From: Pseudoduganella violaceinigra DSM 15887
Lineage (GTDB): Bacteria; Pseudomonadota; Gammaproteobacteria; Burkholderiales; Burkholderiaceae_D
Assembly: GCF_000425385.1 (NCBI RefSeq)
Contig: NZ_KE384359.1
Coordinates: 237,406-301,405 of the forward strand
Direction: 5' to 3'
Length of the DNA stretch: 64,000 nucleotides
Numbering within the stretch: position 1 is the first letter of the stretch; every line of letters starts with the position of its first letter. Under the pieces are notes generated by a model that was given only the letters and a program-made list of their open reading frames with translations, had not been told where the DNA came from and did no database searches. Position numbers and translations under genes: made by a program. Of this stretch, positions 61,035-64,000 are shown piece by piece.

Positions 61035-64000
61035 ATGGTGGCGCGTTTCTTCATTGCGCGGCCGGTGCTGGCCTGGGTGCTGGCGGCGCTCGTCATGCTG
61101 GGCGGGATGCTGGCGCTGGCCAAGCTGCCCGTGGCGCAGTACCCGGACATCGCGCCGCCGACCGTGCGCGTGGCGGCCAGCTACCCTGGCGCTTCGGCCC
61201 AGGTGGTCGAGCACAGCGTGGTGCAGGTGCTGGAGCAGGAGCTCAAGAACCTGAAGCACCTGACGTATTTCGATGCCAGCAGCACCTCGTCCGGCGAAGC
61301 GGAGATCATGCTGACCTTCGAGCAGGGCGCCGACCCGGTCCTGGCCCAGCTGGAGGTGCAGAACAAGGTCAACCAGCTGGCCTACCGTCTGCCGCGCGCG
61401 GTGCAGCAGAACGGCCTGAACGTGCGCGCCCTGCAGAACAGTTTCCTGATGGTGGTGGTGTTCAGCGACAGCCGCGGCGCGCTCGGCGAGGCGGCGCTGG
61501 CCGACTGGATGAATAGCCAGGTGATCGACGCCGTCAGCCGCGTGCACGGCGTGGGCGAGGTGCGCAGCTTCGGTGCGCCGTACGCGATGCGCGTCTGGCT
61601 GCAGCCGCACCAGCTGCAAAGCTTCGGCCTGATGCCGGCGGACGTGGTGCGCGCCATCGAAAGCCAGAATACCGAAGTGCCGGTGGGCGAATTGGGCGCG
61701 CTGCCGGCGCCGGCCGGACAGGCGTTGAACGTGAGCGTGACGGCCTTGTCGCGCCTGAAAACCCCGCAGCAATTCCGCGACCTGGTGCTGAAGACCCGCC
61801 CGGACGGCGCCGTGGTGCGTTTGTCCGACGTGGCGCGGGTGGAGGTGGGCAGCGAATCCTACGGCGCCGCTTCGCGCGTGGACGGCCAGCCTGCCACCGG
61901 TTTCGCGGTCATGCTGGCGCCGGGCGCCAACGGCCTGGCGACGGCGGCGGGCGTGCGCGAGCGCATCGCGGCGCTGCAGCCGGCGTTCCCGCCGGGCGTG
62001 CAGGTCGGCTATCCGGAAGACGCCACCCGTTTCGTCAAGCTGTCGATCCGCCAGGTGGCGGCGACCCTGGCCGAAGCGGTGCTGCTGGTGGTGCTGGTGA
62101 TGTTCGTCTTCCTGCAGGGCTGGCGCGCGACGCTGGTGCCCGTGATTACCGTGCCGGTGGTGCTGCTGGGCACCTGCGGCGTCCTGGCCCTGACCGGCTT
62201 TTCCATCAACACCCTGACCCTGTTCGCCATGGTGCTGGCGATCGGGCTGCTGGTGGACGACTCCATCGTGGTGGTGGAGAACGTGGAGCGCATCATGGCC
62301 GAGCAGGGCTGCGACGCCCGCAGCGCCACCCTGCAATCGATGCGCGGCATCACGGGCGCCCTGGCCGGCATCGCCATCGTGCTGGGCGCGGTGTTCCTGC
62401 CGATGGCCTTCTTCCCTGGGTCGGTGGGCGTGATCTACCGCCAGTTCTCGGTGACGCTGGTGACCGCCATGGCGCTGTCGGTGCTGGTGGCCATCAGCCT
62501 GACGCCGGTGCTGTGCGCGGCGCTGCTGCGTCCCGCCGCGGCGCATGCCGCCGGCGGCCGCTTCGCACGCGCCATGGCCGCCGTGCAGCGCCGCTACGAC
62601 AGCCTGCTGCAAACATTGCCGGGCCGGCCATGGCGCCTGGCCCTGGTCTACGCCGTGCTGCTGGGCGGCGCGGCCTGGGGCTACCAGCGCCTGCCCGCAT
62701 CCTTCATCCCGGTCGACGACCAGGGCACGGTCATGGTGCGCTTTGCGCTGCCGGCCGGCGCCACCTACCCGCGCACCGCCGAACTGGCGCGCGAGGTGGA
62801 GCGGTATTTCCGCGAGACCGAGAAAGCCAATGTCGCCATGGTCTACACCGTGGCCGGGATGGGCCTGGGTGGCGCCGGCCAGAACGCCGGCATGGCTTTT
62901 GTCAATCTGAAGGACTGGTCGCAGCGCAAGGGGGCGGAAAACTCGGCGCAGGCGATCGCCGCGCGCGCCACCGAGGCGCTGGGCAAGCTGCGCGACGCGC
63001 GCGTGTTCGCCATGGTGCCGCCGCCGATCGACGGGCTGGGCGAAGCGAGCGGCTTCGAATTCTGGCTGCAGGATACCTCCGGCGCGACGCCCGAAGCGCT
63101 GGCCGAGCGCGCGTCCGCGCTGGCGGCCAAGGCGAACGAACTGCCCGGCGTGATCTACGCCGAAGCCGACGGCAGCGACAGCAAGGCCCAGCTGCGCATC
63201 GATATCGACCAGACCAAGGCGCTGACGCTGGGCCTGAACCTGGACGATGTGAACAGCACGCTCAGCGCGGCCTGGGGCGGCGTCTACGTCAACGACTACC
63301 TGCATGAAGGCCGCGTGCGCAAGGTGCTGGTGCAGGCGGACGCGCCGTGGCGCGCCGCGCCGGACGACCTGCAGCACTGGTCGGTGCGCGGCAGCGGCAA
63401 CGCGATGACGCCGCTGTCCTCCTTCTCCAGCACGCGCTGGGACAGCGGGCCGACGCAGCTGCGCCGCTTCAACGGCCTGCCGGCCGTGCACTTCAGCGGC
63501 GCCGGCGCGCCGGGCGCCAGCTCGGGCGAACTGATGGCGCGCCTGGAAGCGCTGGTGGCGGAGCGGCCCTCCAGCCGCCTGGCCTGGAGCGGCCTGTCCT
63601 ACCAGGACCAGCTCGCGCGCGGCCAGGCGCCGCTGCTGTACGCGGCATCCGTGCTGTTTGTCTTCCTCTGTCTGGCAGCCCTGTACGGCAGCTGGTCGAT
63701 CCCCTTCTGCGTGCTGCTGGCGATCCCGCCCGGCGTGCTGGGGGCGGTGCTGGGCGCCGGCTTGCTGGGCCTTGAGCGCGACATCTTCTTCCAGGTCGGC
63801 GTGCTCGCCACGGTCGGCCTGTCCGCCAAGAACGCGATCCTGATCGTGGAGTTCGCCGAGGCGGCGGTGCGCGCCGGCCAGGCGCCGTGGGCGGCCGTCA
63901 CGGCGGCCGCCAGCCAGCGCCTGCGCCCCATTCTCATGACTTCGCTCGCCTTCGGCGCCGGCATCGTGCCGCTGGTCGTGGCCAGCGGTCCCGGCGCGGC
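61035..64000 (+). CDS. RND efflux pump, HAE1/AcrB family (3' end cut)
   Basis: The first 988 residues of an inner-membrane proton-driven pump; AcrB homologues have about 1030-1050, so roughly 50 residues are missing at the window edge. N-terminus MVARFFIARPVLAWVLA is typical, as are PDIAPPTVRVAASYPGASAQ, the TM4 acidic pair LAIGLLVDDSIVVVENV and the TM10 LSAKNAILIVEFA. Stop and downstream tolC-like gene are not in view. Its place behind entA suggests export of the catechol siderophore; it may equally give drug resistance. Confidence 0.93.
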   Translation, partial: MVARFFIARPVLAWVLAALVMLGGMLALAKLPVAQYPDIAPPTVRVAASYPGASAQVVEHSVVQVLEQELKNLKHLTYFDASSTSSGEAEIMLTFEQGADPVLAQLEVQNKVNQLAYRLPRAVQQNGLNVRALQNSFLMVVVFSDSRGALGEAALADWMNSQVIDAVSRVHGVGEVRSFGAPYAMRVWLQPHQLQSFGLMPADVVRAIESQNTEVPVGELGALPAPAGQALNVSVTALSRLKTPQQFRDLVLKTRPDGAVVRLSDVARVEVGSESYGAASRVDGQPATGFAVMLAPGANGLATAAGVRERIAALQPAFPPGVQVGYPEDATRFVKLSIRQVAATLAEAVLLVVLVMFVFLQGWRATLVPVITVPVVLLGTCGVLALTGFSINTLTLFAMVLAIGLLVDDSIVVVENVERIMAEQGCDARSATLQSMRGITGALAGIAIVLGAVFLPMAFFPGSVGVIYRQFSVTLVTAMALSVLVAISLTPVLCAALLRPAAAHAAGGRFARAMAAVQRRYDSLLQTLPGRPWRLALVYAVLLGGAAWGYQRLPASFIPVDDQGTVMVRFALPAGATYPRTAELAREVERYFRETEKANVAMVYTVAGMGLGGAGQNAGMAFVNLKDWSQRKGAENSAQAIAARATEALGKLRDARVFAMVPPPIDGLGEASGFEFWLQDTSGATPEALAERASALAAKANELPGVIYAEADGSDSKAQLRIDIDQTKALTLGLNLDDVNSTLSAAWGGVYVNDYLHEGRVRKVLVQADAPWRAAPDDLQHWSVRGSGNAMTPLSSFSSTRWDSGPTQLRRFNGLPAVHFSGAGAPGASSGELMARLEALVAERPSSRLAWSGLSYQDQLARGQAPLLYAASVLFVFLCLAALYGSWSIPFCVLLAIPPGVLGAVLGAGLLGLERDIFFQVGVLATVGLSAKNAILIVEFAEAAVRAGQAPWAAVTAAASQRLRPILMTSLAFGAGIVPLVVASGPGA

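Noticed and set aside
59796-63491. An open minus-strand frame of 1231 codons opposite the RND genes
   Set aside because: It is a mirror frame of GC-rich coding DNA. Its translation is rich in His, Arg, Gln and Ala with no domain, and the plus strand carries clear adaptor and pump motifs.

Overview
The window is a 64 kb piece of a GC-rich betaproteobacterial chromosome. The gene order yebC-purD-hemF-nadD-rsfS-rlmH-maf-rng, a PEP-CTERM protein, a MASE1 kinase and the style of the intergenic palindromes point to Burkholderiales, most likely Oxalobacteraceae (Massilia/Duganella/Janthinobacterium-like). This placement is inferred from gene content; no database search was run. I saw no insertion sequence, integrase, phage gene, CRISPR array or replication origin. 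The window looks like resident chromosome with small accessory modules.

Layout. 1-6.3 kb: a large sensor diguanylate cyclase coupled to a 58-aa Cys-rich protein, an RhlE RNA helicase, a TrhO tRNA hydroxylase and a small cytochrome c. 6.5-14.4 kb: dnaE, an MBOAT O-acyltransferase with its SGNH-like partner, then three small or poorly characterised genes. 14.4-21.3 kb: a MASE1 histidine kinase/FixJ-type regulator pair behind an AT-rich leader; a WaaL-like ligase fused to a GT9 glycosyltransferase; waaF; an esterase-like hydrolase. 21.4-23.8 kb: a chemoreceptor and, divergently, a periplasmic binding protein. 23.8-30.8 kb: a minus-strand housekeeping run (yebC, purD, hemF, nadD, rsfS, rlmH, maf, rng) with several stop/start overlaps. 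31-36 kb: a Tat-exported PhoD-like phosphatase, an EamA transporter, mgsA, a quinone reductase and a 43-aa membrane peptide.

36.0-43.9 kb is the most unusual block. A PEP-CTERM protein sits behind a good sigma-54 promoter match and a 7-bp inverted repeat. It is followed by a sterol desaturase-family protein, a processive GT2 synthase, a membrane-anchored bactofilin-like protein, WecB, a YaiO-type outer-membrane barrel, an unrecognised membrane protein and a serine hydrolase. Tight spacing and overlaps suggest one polysaccharide synthesis/export operon. Next to it, on the other strand, are a membrane-anchored C13 (legumain-type) peptidase and a DUF4136 lipoprotein.

46-50 kb: pepN, fbp, tRNA-Thr(CGT) and a coiled-coil membrane protein. 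50.4-53.3 kb: two divergent paralogous secreted alpha/beta hydrolases, one frameshifted, around a perfect 19-bp inverted repeat, then a LysR regulator. 53.4-64 kb: an iron-acquisition locus with a Fur box, a TonB-dependent receptor, entC-entE-entB-entA (2,3-dihydroxybenzoate synthesis, activation and loading), and an RND adaptor plus pump cut by the window end. No NRPS is inside the window; EntB carries an aryl-carrier domain, so a condensing partner should lie elsewhere.

Three palindromic intergenic elements of different sequence (16.73, 23.74 and 28.70 kb) look like dispersed REP/MITE-like repeats. One supplies the last codons of a gene.
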